A stretch of DNA of 64,000 bases. Origin: Hemibagrus wyckioides (taxonomy: Eukaryota > Chordata > Actinopteri > Siluriformes > Bagridae). Location: positions 4,562,501-4,626,500 of the forward strand of contig NC_080717.1 in NCBI RefSeq assembly GCF_019097595.1, read 5' to 3'. A program made the translations under genes and the position numbers. Within the stretch, counting starts at the first letter, position 1, and the number at the start of each line of letters is the position of its first letter. Below are positions 13,485-26,500 of the stretch, one piece after another. The notes beneath the pieces were generated by a model. The model ran no database searches, was not told the DNA's origin, and saw only the letters and a program-made list of their open reading frames with translations.

Positions 13485-13898
13485 GACAGCATCACCCCAC
13501 AGATACACAGGTGTCAGTGGCGAGCTCCGGCTGTGTTCCAATACCTTTGTTAAGTTAAGCGCCCTTCTCAGTGCACTTCTTGTAATGTTTGGGTTGACAG
13601 ATTTCCATGCTCCATTTCCATTTCCTGAAATCAGAGGCTTAATTTCTTTGAAGTTGTTTGACAGAGAAGTGGAACTTTTCTAGAATGCTATTTTTTCCCC
13701 CACAACATTTCCCAGCACATGCAGTGGGATGGTGACTGTGGTCGATATCATCAGCACTAAGACACTGGTTTTCTGTTTTTAGTGACTTTATTATTAACCA
13801 CAGAGTGTGCAGGGAGGGATGAGTGAGTTGTGGCTGACTTTGGGTTTTAAAAATGTCAGAAATATGTTGAGAAATCATCAGTGGCATGACAGATAGAC

Positions 13899-13966
<68 letters not shown>

Positions 13967-14012
13967 CTGTTAACATTTATTTATCTTTTTGCTTTTTCGC
14001 TTATTTATTTAC

Positions 14013-14057
<45 letters not shown>

Positions 14058-14606
14058 TTAGATTTATTTATTTCCTCTGGTGAAACCAACCGACAAAAAA
14101 AATAAAGCGGAAGCGGAATTTCTCTTGCGTCATCCATAACGCGCCCCCCCCCTTCTGCTGTCCTCGTCACCCATAAAGCACGCAGAGTCAGCTCGGATTT
14201 CGGACTCAACCATAGTGCCTCTGTGCGTAGGGGGGATTTCATGAAAATGTTCATATTATTCTTTTAAACTTTGACACGAGATTGTGTATTGGCTAAAAAA
14301 TAGAGTTATTATGTTTAGTCGTGTATATATTTAAACAGCTTTTAAAAGGTGTTGAAATTGTTTTTATTTTAAACAATCGATCGCGCCTCCCCTCTCGGGT
14401 GAATGGAGTGTCTGAAGAGAAATGATGAAACAGGGGAGTTCAGTGCCGGTTTTTATTGCGCCGGTGCTCGGTGAAGGACCGAGTTAAAAGTTAGGTATTT
14501 CATTTCACACGGTGTTTTAGTGATTGTAGAGAACTGGTGTGTTGATTAGCGGTTATTAAGCTATATGGTTAACGGGTATTTAGTGTTGTGTGATAGCTGA
14601 GTTATA
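13485..14606 (+). promoter_or_regulatory. noct: noct upstream region and 5' UTR
   Basis: Holds a (TAGA)n tract at about 13893-13967, a (TTA)n tract at about 14017-14057, and then GC-richer single-copy sequence (14100-14600) typical of a fish promoter. The 5' UTR probably lies in about 14400-14606. I found no perfect E-box CACGTG here that would explain the circadian expression known for this gene, and I cannot fix the start site. Confidence 0.45.
13893..14057. repeat. (TAGA)n and (TTA)n microsatellites
   Basis: About 75 bp of GATA/TAGA repeats, then after about 50 bp of ordinary sequence a run of about 13 TTA units. Both lie upstream of noct. Confidence 0.9.
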
Positions 14607-15188
14607 ATGTATCCGGTAAGGCGCTGCTCTTCGCTCATACAGAGGGATCTCGCCGCGCTTTGCCTCTCATCACGAACATCTGCTCCGAAACACACCAAAC
14701 TCTGTCCACTTTCACTACCCGGTGTGACCCGCTGTGGAGTGTCCACTAACGGCCCGAGACAGCCGACAACCAGCCGCTTATCTCCATCACTACAGGGTGA
14801 GTGTGATGTGTTACTGCGCAGCCATAACAGGTGGCGATCAGTCACTGAGATTTAACTCGATATGAAGCTGATACTGAGATGATATGGTGGTGATGGTGAT
14901 GATGGTGATGATGGTGATGGTGGTGGTGATGATTGATGGGGTGGTGGTAGACAGTAACACGTTGTGCCAAAGTGACTCATTATGGTAATGGAAACGCCGG
15001 TGCGCGTTCACGCGTCTCCGTTTTTTTCCTCGAGTCTTTCTGGTCACATGACCTGTTGAAATTTCCTTCATGTAAACTAGTTAAAACTGCAGCTTTCTTT
15101 ATGAATATTTTACTCAATGCTGCTTATATCTGTCTGTCTACTTCTTGGTCTATATAAACTATCTATCTTTCTATCTGTTTATCCGTGC

Positions 15189-15219
<31 letters not shown>

Positions 15220-17996
15220 AGAGAGAGAGAATAGAAATAATACGATTCAAAACTTTCTCTGGAATCTTGTACTAGGCTTTTTTTACTGCATTGACTGTAT
15301 GAATGTGTGTGTGAGTGTGTGTGTGATGGGGGGGGGAGAGTGTGTGTGTGTGTGTGTGTGTGGCGAGAGAGAGAGAGAGAGAGAAAGAGAAAGAGAGTGT
15401 GTGTGTGAGAGAGGGAGGGAGAGAGAGAGAAATAGAGTGTGTGTGTGTGAGCGAGAGAGAGAAATAGTGTGTGTGTGTGTGTGAGCGAGAGAGAGAAATA
15501 GTGTGTGTGTGTGAGCGAGAGAGAGAAATAGTGTGTGTGTGTGTGAGCGAGAGAGAGAAATAGAGAGAGTGTGTGTGAGAGAGGGAGGGAGAGAGAGAGA
15601 AATAGAGAGAGTGTGTGTGTGAGAGAGGGAGGGAGAGAGAGAGAAATAGAGAGTGTGTGTGTGTGAGCGAGAGAGAGAAATAGTGTGTGTGTGAGCGAGA
15701 GAGAGAAATAGTGTGTGTGTGAGCGAGAGAGAGAAATAGTGTGTGTGTGAGCGAGAGAGAGAAATAGTGTGTGTGTGTGTGAGCGAGAGAGAGAAATAGA
15801 GAGAGTGTGTGTGTGTGAGCGAGAGAGAGAAATAGAGAGAGAGTGTGTGTGTGAGAGTGCGAGAGGTGGAGAATAGTAATAATATGACTTAATAAATGTT
15901 TCTCTAGAAACTGGTACCAAGCTTATTTTACTACATGCACTGTGTGTGTGTGTGTGTGTGTGCACGTGTGTGTGTTTTTAAACACTTCACGTGTTCAGAT
16001 GGACTTCTCCGTTTACCTCACTGGTATGTAACTTGATCATGGTATGTTGGCAGCCAAGACAAGTTTAGTATGAAGGCAGTCTTTGTGGAACATACAGTGT
16101 GAACCTGAACCCTTTAACCTTTGCTCTATTAGTTACACTGAACTCTGAGGACTGTAACAGACACCTGGTTTCTTAAATAAGTATGTAGATCACCAACTTC
16201 CCATAATGACCAGATTAGCTGTACTAAGCTTTACAAGCAAACAGAACTGGGATGAATTTGTCATGCTTTATCTGTCCAGTCATAACTGGACGTCATCCTC
16301 TCCTTCTGCATTGTGTGTTAAAACCTCACCATGTTATTGTGACCACAGAGCACATGGGTCTGTGTGTTGATATTAAAGAAGACAAACATGACCTTGAGGA
16401 CGTCGGGCCTGTGAGTGTACACTGGGCTTTATCAGTAAACAAACATCAGTGAAAGTTTGTAAACAAACTATATTGCCAAAAGTTTTGGGACACCCCTCCA
16501 AATACATTGAATTCAGGGGTTGATCTCGGCGCCTTAGTTCCAGTGAAACTCTTAATGCTTCAGCTTCATACCAAGACATTTTGGACAATTTTATGCTCCC
16601 AACTTTGTGGGAACAGTTTGGGGATGACCTCTTCCTGTTCCAACATGACTGCACACCAGTGACCAAAGCAAGGTCCATAAAGGCATGGATGAGTGAGTTT
16701 GGTGTGGAGGAACTTCACAGAGTCCTGACCTCAACCTGATAGAACACCTTTGGGATGAATTAGAGCGGAGACTGCGAGCCAGACCTTCTCATGGTTAGGG
16801 CTACTGACTTGGAAGGTTGTGAGTTCATCTTCCAGGTCCAACAAGCTGCCACTGCTGGGCCCCTGAGCAAGGCCCTTAACCCTTAATTGCTTAGCTGTAT
16901 AAAGAAAAAAGAGAGATAAAAATGTAAGTCGCTCTGGTTAAGGGTGTGAAGGGGTGTGAAGTAGGCAGACCTGGAGATGTTGTTAGGTCACAGTGGCCAA
17001 GTGTGAATCGTCAACAATCAGCTGTTCAGATAACATCCTGCTTCTTAAACATCTTGGTTCACACCACCAAGATAAAAACACTTACTAGTAGCTATGAACA
17101 GTCATTCCCTCCCTTGCATCTTCCTCTTTCTCTCTCTCTGACAGAAACATAGCATGTCATGTTGCAGAGGAACCACAAAGTTGCTGCATTGTCTGCTTAG
17201 ATAATGATTTCTAAATCCTAACCTCAGGTTTACCTCATTTCCTAAACAACAACTTTTCTACATGTTGATCATCAAAACTGAAATTTTTCCCACCTGGTAT
17301 ACTGAATGCTGAAGTGCTGGAGACACTGGAGACTCCTTCCAAATGTGTCCCATTTTATTCTGTTTATTATTAACCTTAGATTATATCCCTGGCCTGCTAC
17401 AGTGTGTTATCCTAGCTCTGTGGTGGTGTTTGTTGTTTTGTGCTGAACTTGTTGTTGTATGTTTATGTAGCACCAGGTCCTGGAGAAACGTTCTTTCATT
17501 TCACTATGTACTGCGCCAGCTATATGTGGTTGAAATGACAATAAAGCTTCTTGAATCTTGAATCATATATCATATCGCGAGCCCCGAATCCGGTCCTGAT
17601 CCAGATACCCGAGACGTCTGATCACGCAGCACAGACCTGACCCGAGTTACTGGATTTAGAGCCTGGTCTTAAGCAGGAAGTCAGTCTAACTCTACAGTCA
17701 GAGAAATGCAGTGAGAGGAAATGGGTGTTATTAGTTACACCTGAAACTCAGAGGTGTGTGTGAATGCTACAGGAATCATTTCTTCAGTTCTAAATGCTAA
17801 TTATTCATTCTTATCGGCTTCCACCAAATTCCATTCCACACCACTGAGGCACTTTTTCCTCCTCATGGATGACGTTAGGATGTTAGGACAGTTCTCGCGT
17901 GTGTGCGTTTCCATATGTAAACATCTAGTTGAGCCAATTGTCTTGCTATAGCCATCTCATGATTTTTAAAGGACCATTGTGTGCAGTGGATTTACC

Positions 17997-18031
<35 letters not shown>

Positions 18032-19020
18032 AGAGAGAGGACATTCACGCATGCACATGCACACAGACGGGACGTTCACACACGCATAGTGGGGACAAAA
18101 ACACAGAGGACATGCATACACACGTGCGCGCACACACAATGTGCATGCTCATCTTCGCACACAGTGGACATACATAGACACAGTGTGCACACTCACTCAG
18201 TGGACACACACACAGTGGACACACACAACCTACAGTGGACATTTACACAAACAGTGAACAGACACACACAATGGACACACACTGAACATACAGTGGACAT
18301 ACTCGTACACAGTAGATATACACACAGTGTGCACCCTCACTCACACACAGTGGATACACACACACTGTATTGACTGGACACTGAAGCTCAGCAGAACTGG
18401 CCTAGATCTTAGTGCTTGTTTTTTCAACAAAAACATTCTCAGGAATACAGCAGGTGGAAAGGGAAAGTGTGTGTGTGTGTGTGTTTTTCAAAAACAGCTC
18501 AATAGAAAGCGAGTGAAATATCACCTAAGAATCCTCTAAGTGCAAAGGTTAACTTGTTGGTTCTCAGAATGTTGTGAAACATTACTGTGATTAGCCTTTT
18601 CTTTGTAAACACACACACACACACACACATTATATAACAACCCCACACCATACAGTATCACATGACTGGTCAGAAGGCATTGGTTTAATTCCAGGTTTAA
18701 ATTAATTATAGTAATATTAGCATTTCTATAGCAACCATCTATAGTTTTAATGTGTTTTAGTGTTAATGTGTGTAAATGTTGCTGTTAGGACGAAGGAGTC
18801 TCCAGTGTTAGTGCTTTGTAACTGTTTGCTGGGGATAGATGAGCCTATGGGATGCAGGGGAGTGTGTTGGGTAGTTCTGGGTAAAAGAACACACACACAC
18901 ACACTTAATCTCGTGTGGACGATTCATACTCCGATAATCGCATTTCTCGCTTATAGCTTATAGACAGTCTCGGAGTCACGAGGTCATTTCTAAGAGCCTT
19001 TTCTATTTCTTATCTCCCCC

Positions 19021-19052
<32 letters not shown>

Positions 19053-20467
19053 TTTCAGACACACACTCGTAGACATGCGTCCTGAGATGCAGGGTGAGGA
19101 CTTGAGTGTCTCTGACTGAACTATTTATTTCTTTGCTTCTCTCACTTAACAGAATTAAATGAACTCTGCGGATTTTTGTGTTTAGTGTGTGTGTGTGTGT
19201 GTATTGCAGTGGGTCAGATGGGCAGCAGCAGTAGTGTCCGGTTCTTCAGTTCTCTGGCTCAGTCTCTGAGCCGCGCACCACTGGAGCCCACGCAAACACA
19301 CACTGAGGAGTGTGAGTCGGAGCAGGTGGACCCTGAGACGCTACTGCGCGAGTGTGAGGAGGTTCTGCGGACACGCCCACCCCGGCCCCATCGGGACTTC
19401 GTCAGGACCAGGGCCAGCGCCAAACACAACCCGCAGATCCGAGTCATGCAGTGGAACATTCTGGCACAAGGTAGAGAGTTACCGCTAATGATCAAATCTA
19501 GATCACGTTCTAAAAATTTAAGCTTTTGCAGGATTATTTCTTTCAGCCTCAGTAGACAAATAAAGAGAATAAAATTTATATGTAGAGATTTAAGTTGCAT
19601 CTGATTTGTGTTCCACCTGCAGCTCTGGGAGAAGGCAAGGACGGTTTCGTGCGCTGCCCAATGGAGGCTTTAAACTGGGCTGAGAGGAAGTACCTGATCC
19701 TGGAAGAGATCCTTACCTACAGACCAGACATCGTGTGTCTCCAGGAAGTGGACCACTATTACGACACCTTCCAGCCTGTGATGTCCAGCCTGGGCTACCA
19801 GAGCAGCTTCTGCCCCAAGCCGTGCTCTCCGTGCCTGGACGTGTGCGGCAATAACGGCCCAGACGGCTGCGCCCTGTTCTTCAGTCGCGAGCGCTTCCGT
19901 TTGCTGGACGTCCAGCATCTGCGTCTGTCAGCCGTGGCGCTCAAGACCAACCAGGTCGCCGTCGTGGCGACGCTACAATGCCAGGTCACGGGACGTGTCT
20001 TCTGCGTCGCCGTGACGCACCTGAAAGCGAGGAGCGGCTGGGAAACCTTCCGTGGAGCCCAGGGTGCCAATCTTCTCCAGCAGCTGAAGGGTATCTTGAG
20101 CATGCAGCAGGAGGAAGCCGTTCCTTTGTTCGTGTGCGGAGATTTTAACGCTGAGCCGAGCGAAGAAGTGTACCGCCGCTTTCTGAACTCTCCGCTCGGC
20201 CTCGATAGCGCCTACAGGACTCTGAGCGCCGACGGCTCCTCCGAACCGTCCTACACCACCTGGAAAATCCGTCCGAGCGGAGAGAGCCAATCGACGCTCG
20301 ACTACGTGTGGTACTCGCGCCACGGCTTCAGCGTGGACGCCGTTCTGAGCATGCCCAGTGAAGAGCAAATCGGTCCGGACCGCCTACCTTCGTACCACTA
20401 TCCATCCGATCATCTCTCACTTGTCTGTGACTTCAGCTTCATCCAGGAACCCCACAGGCTCATGTGA
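14607..20467 (+). CDS. noct: Nocturnin, circadian NADP(H) 2'-phosphatase of the CCR4/EEP family
   Basis: Exons 14607-14796, 19210-19470 and 19623-20467 join in phase 1 at both junctions and give 431 aa, as in human NOCT. Exon 1 is a basic, Ser/Arg-rich mitochondrial-type leader. Exon 2 begins with V64 and contains a second Met at residue 67 (MGSSSS). The endonuclease/exonuclease/phosphatase fold starts at RVMQWNILAQ. Expected metal and catalytic positions are visible: N146, E192 (CLQEVDHY), D324 and N326 (CGDFNAE) and H414 (SDHLSLV). The family removes the 2' phosphate from NADP+ and NADPH; poly(A) deadenylase activity was the older assignment. Two AATAAA signals at 20563 and 20588 imply a very short 3' UTR. 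Intron 1 (4.4 kb) is full of repeats. It is convergent with elf2. Confidence 0.95.
14880..14945. repeat. (GATGGT)n-type microsatellite in noct intron 1
   Basis: An imperfect run of GGTGATGGTGATGATGGTGA words just inside the first intron of noct. Confidence 0.75.
15187..15960. repeat. Compound (CG)n/(GT)n/(GA)n array in noct intron 1
   Basis: Starts with a pure CG run (about 15186-15202) and passes into GT and GA. Up to about 15860 it repeats a unit of about 32-45 bp with the pattern GTGTGTGTGAGCGAGAGAGA followed by GAAATA. The unit is a minisatellite built on a dinucleotide base. The 264-codon minus-strand frame across it is an artefact. Confidence 0.9.
16469..16790 (+). mobile_element. Tc1-like remnant, family 2, copy 1 (right part replaced by a SINE)
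   Basis: Left end ACTATATTGCCAAAAGTTTT, then the family-2 interior encoding a decayed C-terminal transposase (QFGDDLFLFQHD, SPDLN on the plus strand). The copy breaks off at CCAGACCTTCTC, where a tRNA-like SINE begins. Confidence 0.8.
16791..16945 (+). mobile_element. tRNA-derived SINE, 5'-truncated
   Basis: GGTTAGGGCTACTGACTTGG, then a box-B-like GTGAGTTCATCTTCC, the body AAGCTGCCACTGCTGGGCCC and AGCAAGGCCCTTAACCCTTA, and the tail AATGTAAGTCGCTCTGG. These are hallmarks of a widespread fish SINE also seen inverted at 57412-57590. Confidence 0.75.
17343..17575 (+). mobile_element. 3' tail of a LINE-like retroelement
   Basis: Ends GACAATAAAGCTTCTTGAAT followed by a repeated TTGAATC, the short-repeat tail typical of L2/CR1-type fish LINEs. 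Upstream text (GTAGCACCAGGTCCTGGAGA) matches tails I recall from many fish genomes. No reverse transcriptase is included. Confidence 0.5.
18000..18370. repeat. Degenerate (CA)n and ACACAGTGGACAC minisatellite in noct intron 1
   Basis: Pure CA at 18000-18028, then about a dozen imperfect copies of CACACAGTGGACA spaced by 10-30 bases. Further short CA/GT runs follow at 18467-18484, 18608-18630 and 18890-18905. Confidence 0.75.
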
Positions 20468-22542
20468 CTCCCTGAAAACGTTGCTTTGAACATTCCTAAA
20501 TCTTTTCCTGACCTACTGATGCAAGAAGTTCAACAAGTACCTCAACTCGCTGGAGTTCCACAAATAAACACTCTCCTAGCTGATTAAAATAAACCGATTC
20601 ATCATAATTTCGTTGCTGTTCTGTGCAATATTACATATTTATTATCCTGTGGAAACGATCTCAGGACAGATGTTCCAGATGATGGTCGACAGTTAATAGT
20701 ATGCCAATAATTTATCCTGGTTAAAACAAAAAAAGAATGTAATGTTTTTTACGCACATGTATTATTACTCTTTAAACGACTTATCTTAATAAAACGATTA
20801 TTTAATTTATTAAACGTTGCTGGCTTTTTACTAACTCGCTTGCTGTCCATTTTACTGCAAGTAAAATATTTATTGCAGCATTCGAATGGCATCAGTATCA
20901 TAATGTTCTGAACCCAGTGACGGAATTAACACTCGAGCCAGCACTAAAGTTATTTATAACACCACGCTGGTGAATTCTTGAATCTGATTGGTCAATCATG
21001 CCTTTCTACTACTTCCATAATTATCCATATCTTATTATTTTGGAAGAACGTTACCTTTTAATGCGATCAATGCAGCTGATCTTCTGCACACTGTCCCTGG
21101 TACACAATATCGATCAGAGATAACCCCGAGTTGCTCCAGAGGCACTCGGCTTCCTTCCAAATGAAAAACACAGTAAGTTACACGATATGACGAGATTTAA
21201 ATGGCTAATTATAATGACATCATGTGTCGTAGTGTTACTGTAGGTTTCTACTTCCATCTTCACACATTCATTTATATATAATTGATTCTTTTCCTAATCT
21301 TAAAATGTTCAAGTGTCTGTTGGTTCTTTGGGTTTACTTGCGGAGTTAAATATAGTCAAGATAAATAAAGAAATCTGAGCTGGGTGACCTCGAGTGACCA
21401 AATGGTAGAACATTAAACCCTCTGGCTTCCAGCTTTAGGTCTCCAGATGTACCAAAGGGCTAAAGCTGACCGGTATGCAGTTCTGTTCCTGTCTATCAAC
21501 TTGGATGATTTCCTAGCATACATGCAGGAGTAATAAACTCTGAAAATATAAGAGGTGGAAGAAAGGTTATAGTAGATGGTCCAGGCTTTACACCATTGGC
21601 TGTACAACAAGAGCAAACAATTTCTCTCTCAGCTTAGCTCTAATAGTTTCAGTCAAAACGATTCATTGACTAAACTGAACTTTGATTTGTTACTGCAGAG
21701 ATAAAGAATAAACAAAACACCAAAAAGAGCAAGCCAGTTTGTTTTGCATAATTATGTCCTGTATATTTAAATCTACTTGGATACAAGCTTGGATAAGAGT
21801 ACAACAAAATATATGCTTCAAATATTGAACATTCAATAAAGTTCAGTCCAAAGAGACAGTCTCACACACACACACACGTAATTTTCGCTCCCTTTTTTGT
21901 ACACAATTGTAAATGAGACAAAAGAAATGTGTTTAACAGGTATGATGGATATAAATGCAACAAAAAAAGAAGAAAAATATATATATATAGAAAGTGAAAT
22001 GATTAAGGTCTACAAAGTTTAAAGATGCATTTTTAGATAGTAAAAAAACAAAACAAAACAAAAAAAACACTGCCTGATACAAAATATCAAAAAGTTTATA
22101 TTTCATATTTACACTGCGGGGGAGTTGAACAGAACAAAAAGAAAAACAAACAAACAAAAAAATCTAAAGCTGCTTTACATTTTGTTCGCTATGTGTATAG
22201 TCAGTTTATGTACAGCATCCTTTTCACGCCCGTTGATGCTGGTAGGAAACGTTTCTTTCCCCCTCGCTGTGTTTTGTCCAGAGAGTCTCCGTCTTCAGCA
22301 CCGGTTAAGGCTCAGTGCCGTAACCTCGGCGGTCCGTCTCCAGCATTGTCTCGGCTGCTCGGTTTCTAAGCAGACTCGTGACTGGTTTCAGAAGCCGATG
22401 ATAGTGTTGGGACGTGAACGTGAAGGGGTGGATTAGCTGTAGTGCTATTTCTCTGTGAGCACAGCTGCTGTAATAAAAGCAATCGGTTCGTATCTTGATC
22501 GACACAAAAAGCTGCAGTTGCTTGATTTGAGTGAACAGTGTC
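20468..22542 (-). other. noct 3' UTR, intergenic gap and elf2 3' UTR
   Basis: noct and elf2 converge here. noct polyadenylation signals (AATAAA) lie at 20563 and 20588. On the minus strand the elf2 3' UTR runs left from 22543; an AATAAA at about 20643-20638 or an ATTAAA near 21060 could end it, and the first would put the two transcripts almost tail to tail. A TGATTGGTCAATCA palindrome (MITE fragment) sits near 20987. There is no further coding signal. Confidence 0.45.
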
Positions 22543-23060
22543 TCAGCTTTGCATGGTGGCCTGGTCTGCGCGTACGCTTCTCTCCAGATGCTCCAACTTG
22601 ATGATCTTGACGTCCTGCGGGCTCATAGCTGCCTCCGCCGGCACTGTGAAGGTGGTGGGCGTGTTGGCGGAGGAAGGCACGGCGAGCTGCAGCACCTGGG
22701 TTCCTGTGAGCGGTGCGAGGGTGCGCAGCGTGATGGGCGTGCCCGCTTTGGTTGGGGTGGTGGTGGGAAGCGTGATGAGCTGCAGGGTGATCCGCTCGCC
22801 GTTCTGCCCCTGTGTGGGCACCAGCACCATTTTACCCGCGCTGTTCCCCCCACCCAGTACGCTTCCTGCCGTAAGGACCGGAGAGGAGCTCGTGGGGGAG
22901 TTGAGGGTCACCGTGGAGACCTTTTGACCCTGGGGTGTTGTCATGACAACCGGCACCTGCATGGCTAGCCTCACAGTCCTGTGAGAGGGAGAAAGAGATA
23001 TATGGAGTGTGAGTGTTAATGAGAGAGGGTTGGGGGCAATAAGAAATGGAAAAAAGGGTT

Positions 23061-23108
<48 letters not shown>

Positions 23109-23519
23109 GAGACGATCAGAGAGACAGACAAGGAAAAAAGGAACAGAGGAAAAAAAAGCAGTTAGAAAAAGAGAACAGTAGAAAAGAAAGAAAGAGAGAA
23201 TTGGAGAGAAAACAGAAGAGAAAATAAATGCAATTGAAGTGAGAGAGACAGAGAGAAGGGACAGAAGAGGGAGGGAGAGATCCCAGGTGGAAGAGAGAAA
23301 GATGAGCGAGACATCCCAGGTGGAAAAGAGAGATAAGACAAAGATCCTGGGTGGAAGAGAGAGAGAGAGAGACATCCCAGGTCAACGGAAGAAAAAGAGA
23401 GATGAGAGAGAGATCCCGGGTGAAAGAGAGAAAGATGAGAGAAACATCCCAGGTGGAAGAAAGAGAGAGAGAGAGATATCCCAGGTGGAAAAGAGAGGTG
23501 AGAGAGAGATCCCGGGTGG

Positions 23520-23555
<36 letters not shown>

Positions 23556-26500
23556 GATCCTGGTGGAAAAGAGAAAGATGAGAGAGAGATCCCAGGTGGA
23601 AGACAGAGAGAGAAATAAAGGAAGAGGCAAAAAGAGGTAGACAAGCTAAGAAAGCGTGAAAGATTAAAAGTTTATCTGAAATGTTAGTGTTTCGCGACGG
23701 TCCAGTGTTACCTGGGTCCAGTTGTCGTGGTGACCGGAGTCTGGTGCACAGATACGAGTCCTTCAGGTCCTGAGGCGATGCTGATGATGGGTGCTGTGGA
23801 TGAAACAGGAGAAAACCTCTCCTTCCTCCGCCTGGGAGTGTCGACCGCTGTGGGACTCTGCGCTTTGCTCTTGTCCATTCCGTCCTCCATATCGTCATCG
23901 ATAAACACAATGTCTTTGGGCATCTCCTTGAACTGGTACACCAGTCTCTGGCCTTCCACCTTGGACAGAATTCCTCGCTGGTAGTAATACCTAAACACAC
24001 ATTCACACACACACACACTTCATTAGCAACAAAACACTTCGGAGTCCCTCTGAAGAACATTCTGGAGCATTTCTGTCCTCGTACCTGAGCGCTCTTCCCA
24101 TAGTCTCGTAGTTCATGTCCGGTTTGTTCTTATGCTTGCCCCACAGCTTGGATACAGCTTTAGAGTCTACCAGCTTGAAGATGCCCTTCTCCTTCTCCGT
24201 CCATTTGATGTATTTAGGACAGGTTTCTTTATCCTGAAGGAGATCCAGTAGAAACTCCCATAGGTACGTGGTGGTGCCTGTAAACCACAGATCACACACA
24301 AACATAAGAATAGATAAATAAACCACACACACACTCATCACAACAAACACCATCAGGTTATGTTACTGCACTCCTGAACACGTGCACAGACGTGATAGTC
24401 AGTGATAACAGCGCCGCCTTGTGGACAATGCAAGCAGGATGTTCAAATCTTTTATCTGAAGTTTATCCTAACTCTACCTTCACAGTTCCTATGCACATGC
24501 ATGATGAGGAGCTGCAGAGAGTAAACTTTAACACGAGATTTCTTTTTATTCTATACAAATTAGACATGACGTGATCTAGCGACAAACCCAAGTGACTGAC
24601 CACCTCAGACTGATACTATTTTACATGTGGAGTGACATTTCTTCCATTGCCGATTTATAGCTTTACTTCCTACCTGCACTTCCCATGTACATGTTTATTC
24701 TTTTCCGTGTATTAAAGATTTACAAGAATAAAATACTGACAGAATGTTGATGATGTTGGACGAGAAGGTCTGGCTCACAGTGTCCGCTCTAATTCATCCC
24801 AAAAATGTTTCATCAGGTTGAGGTCAGGACTCTGTGCAGGCCAGTCAAGTTCCTCCACACCAAACTCACTCATCCATGTCTTTATGGACCTTGCTTTGTG
24901 CACTGGTGTGCAGTCATGTTGGAAGAGGAAGGGGTCATCCCCAAACTGTTCCCACAAAGTTGGGAGCATGAAATTGTCCAAAATGTCTTGGTATGAAACA
25001 TTAAGAGTTCCTTTCACTGGAACTAAGGGGCCGAGCCCAACCCGAGTTCAATGATTTGGAGGGGTGTCCCAAATTTTTTGGCAATACAGTGCATCTCAAC
25101 AATACCAAAAGCAGTCCAATAAAAAAAATAGTGCTTTAACAACAGAGGAGACCTGAACAACTAACAAAATGGTGCTTTAAATAAAATCAAATGCTACTGA
25201 TGGTGTCTTTAATGACATTTGTGACAGTATGAATACAGTCTGATCCCAAGACTAATAAGACAAGTCAGTCTTCTGGCAATAAACCACATTATTTTTAGAA
25301 CATCTTGTATGAAGCTAGTGCGTACGCAGCATGTCGCTTGCTAGTGTGAAAATACTCTTCTAATGTATGTGTTACGTATAAAAAGTCAGGCACTCGCTTA
25401 CCCTTGCTCTCTCTCGACTTCCGCTTATAAATAAGATCCAGGGAGCCGTCACAGCAAGCCCGCGGCAGTTTGGATTTCCGTCCTGTGCAAAGACACCACT
25501 GTTTAATGTTAGAAAGATATAATGCTGTACATTGTGCTCACGGGTGAGTGAGAGAAACAAGACTCATATGTTGTTTTTCTTTCAGCTGCTCCTTGTTTGG
25601 GGCTGCCACAGCGGATCATTTCGACCGCATGTTTCAATTTGACACAGGTTTTACACCGGATGCCCTTCCTGACGCAGCCTTCCTATTTTATCTGGGCTTG
25701 GGACCGGCACTGAGATTAAACTCTTCAGTGGCTGGGTTAGTGTCCTGCTTGGGAACTGAACCCGGGTCACGGCATCAAAAGCGCAAGATCCTGCCGCTGG
25801 ACCACCAGGAGGCTAAAAGAACATTCGTAATAAATAATTTAAATATTTTTTTCTAAATTTGCGTGCTACCTCTTTTCTTTTTCTGCAGATCTGCCTGCTG
25901 CATCGTGCTGTTACAATCTTCCACAACTTGTCCCATGTCCTCAGTGCTCACTTCCACTTCCATCTCGGACAGGAACTCCTCTACACATGCACACAAATAA
26001 GACACAGAGAAAAACTGAAACAGCTCCAATAAAGGTTTAAATAATTTAACTTAATTGGTTTTATATGTGTATGTAAATATCATAAATGTCCAATGAGATT
26101 AACAGAAGAATAAACAGCAAAATAAACCTAGAGATTTGTGTATATACAGAATACTACAGAACGTTATTCACAGTTAAACATTACATGCATAAAACAAATC
26201 TGATCTAATATCCATTTTTCGAGGTTCATTGCACCTATGTCATGTAAAACCATTACAGAAAATCTAATCATTAACGTTAAGATCCTGAGAACAGACCCAG
26301 TGGCCATTTCATTCCTGGAGATCTCTCTGCTCTGGGGTTAACTCCAGCACTTTTACATTCTGTTGTATGTGTGTGTACCTGGGCTGTGGTCACCATGAAG
26401 GCTGGCTGGAGAGTCCATATGCAGCAGAGCCTCAGCTGCCTCGATGGTTTTGTCGTGAACCGATACCTCCACTGGAAAAAGAAAGGAAGACGACGTGAAC

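Noticed and set aside
10647..13553. A 968-codon plus-strand open frame rich in Thr, His and Tyr
   Set aside because: It is the CACTACACACATA tandem array read in frame. All neighbouring frames on both strands are open too, and composition and periodicity explain it fully.
15171..15965. 264-codon minus-strand frame of His/Thr/Ser/Leu
   Set aside because: Lies wholly within the GT/GA microsatellite of noct intron 1 and is low-complexity only.
19973..20368. 131-codon minus-strand frame inside noct exon 3
   Set aside because: Antisense shadow of a strongly conserved nocturnin exon.
23116..24060. 314-codon minus-strand frame as a single protein
   Set aside because: Only 23990-23712 of it is real (elf2 exon 7, with clear splice sites). 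The remainder is intron minisatellite readthrough.
25588..25815. Functional tRNA-Glu gene
   Set aside because: Only the A-box half and box B resemble tRNA. The acceptor stem does not pair, and the sequence continues into a SINE body.
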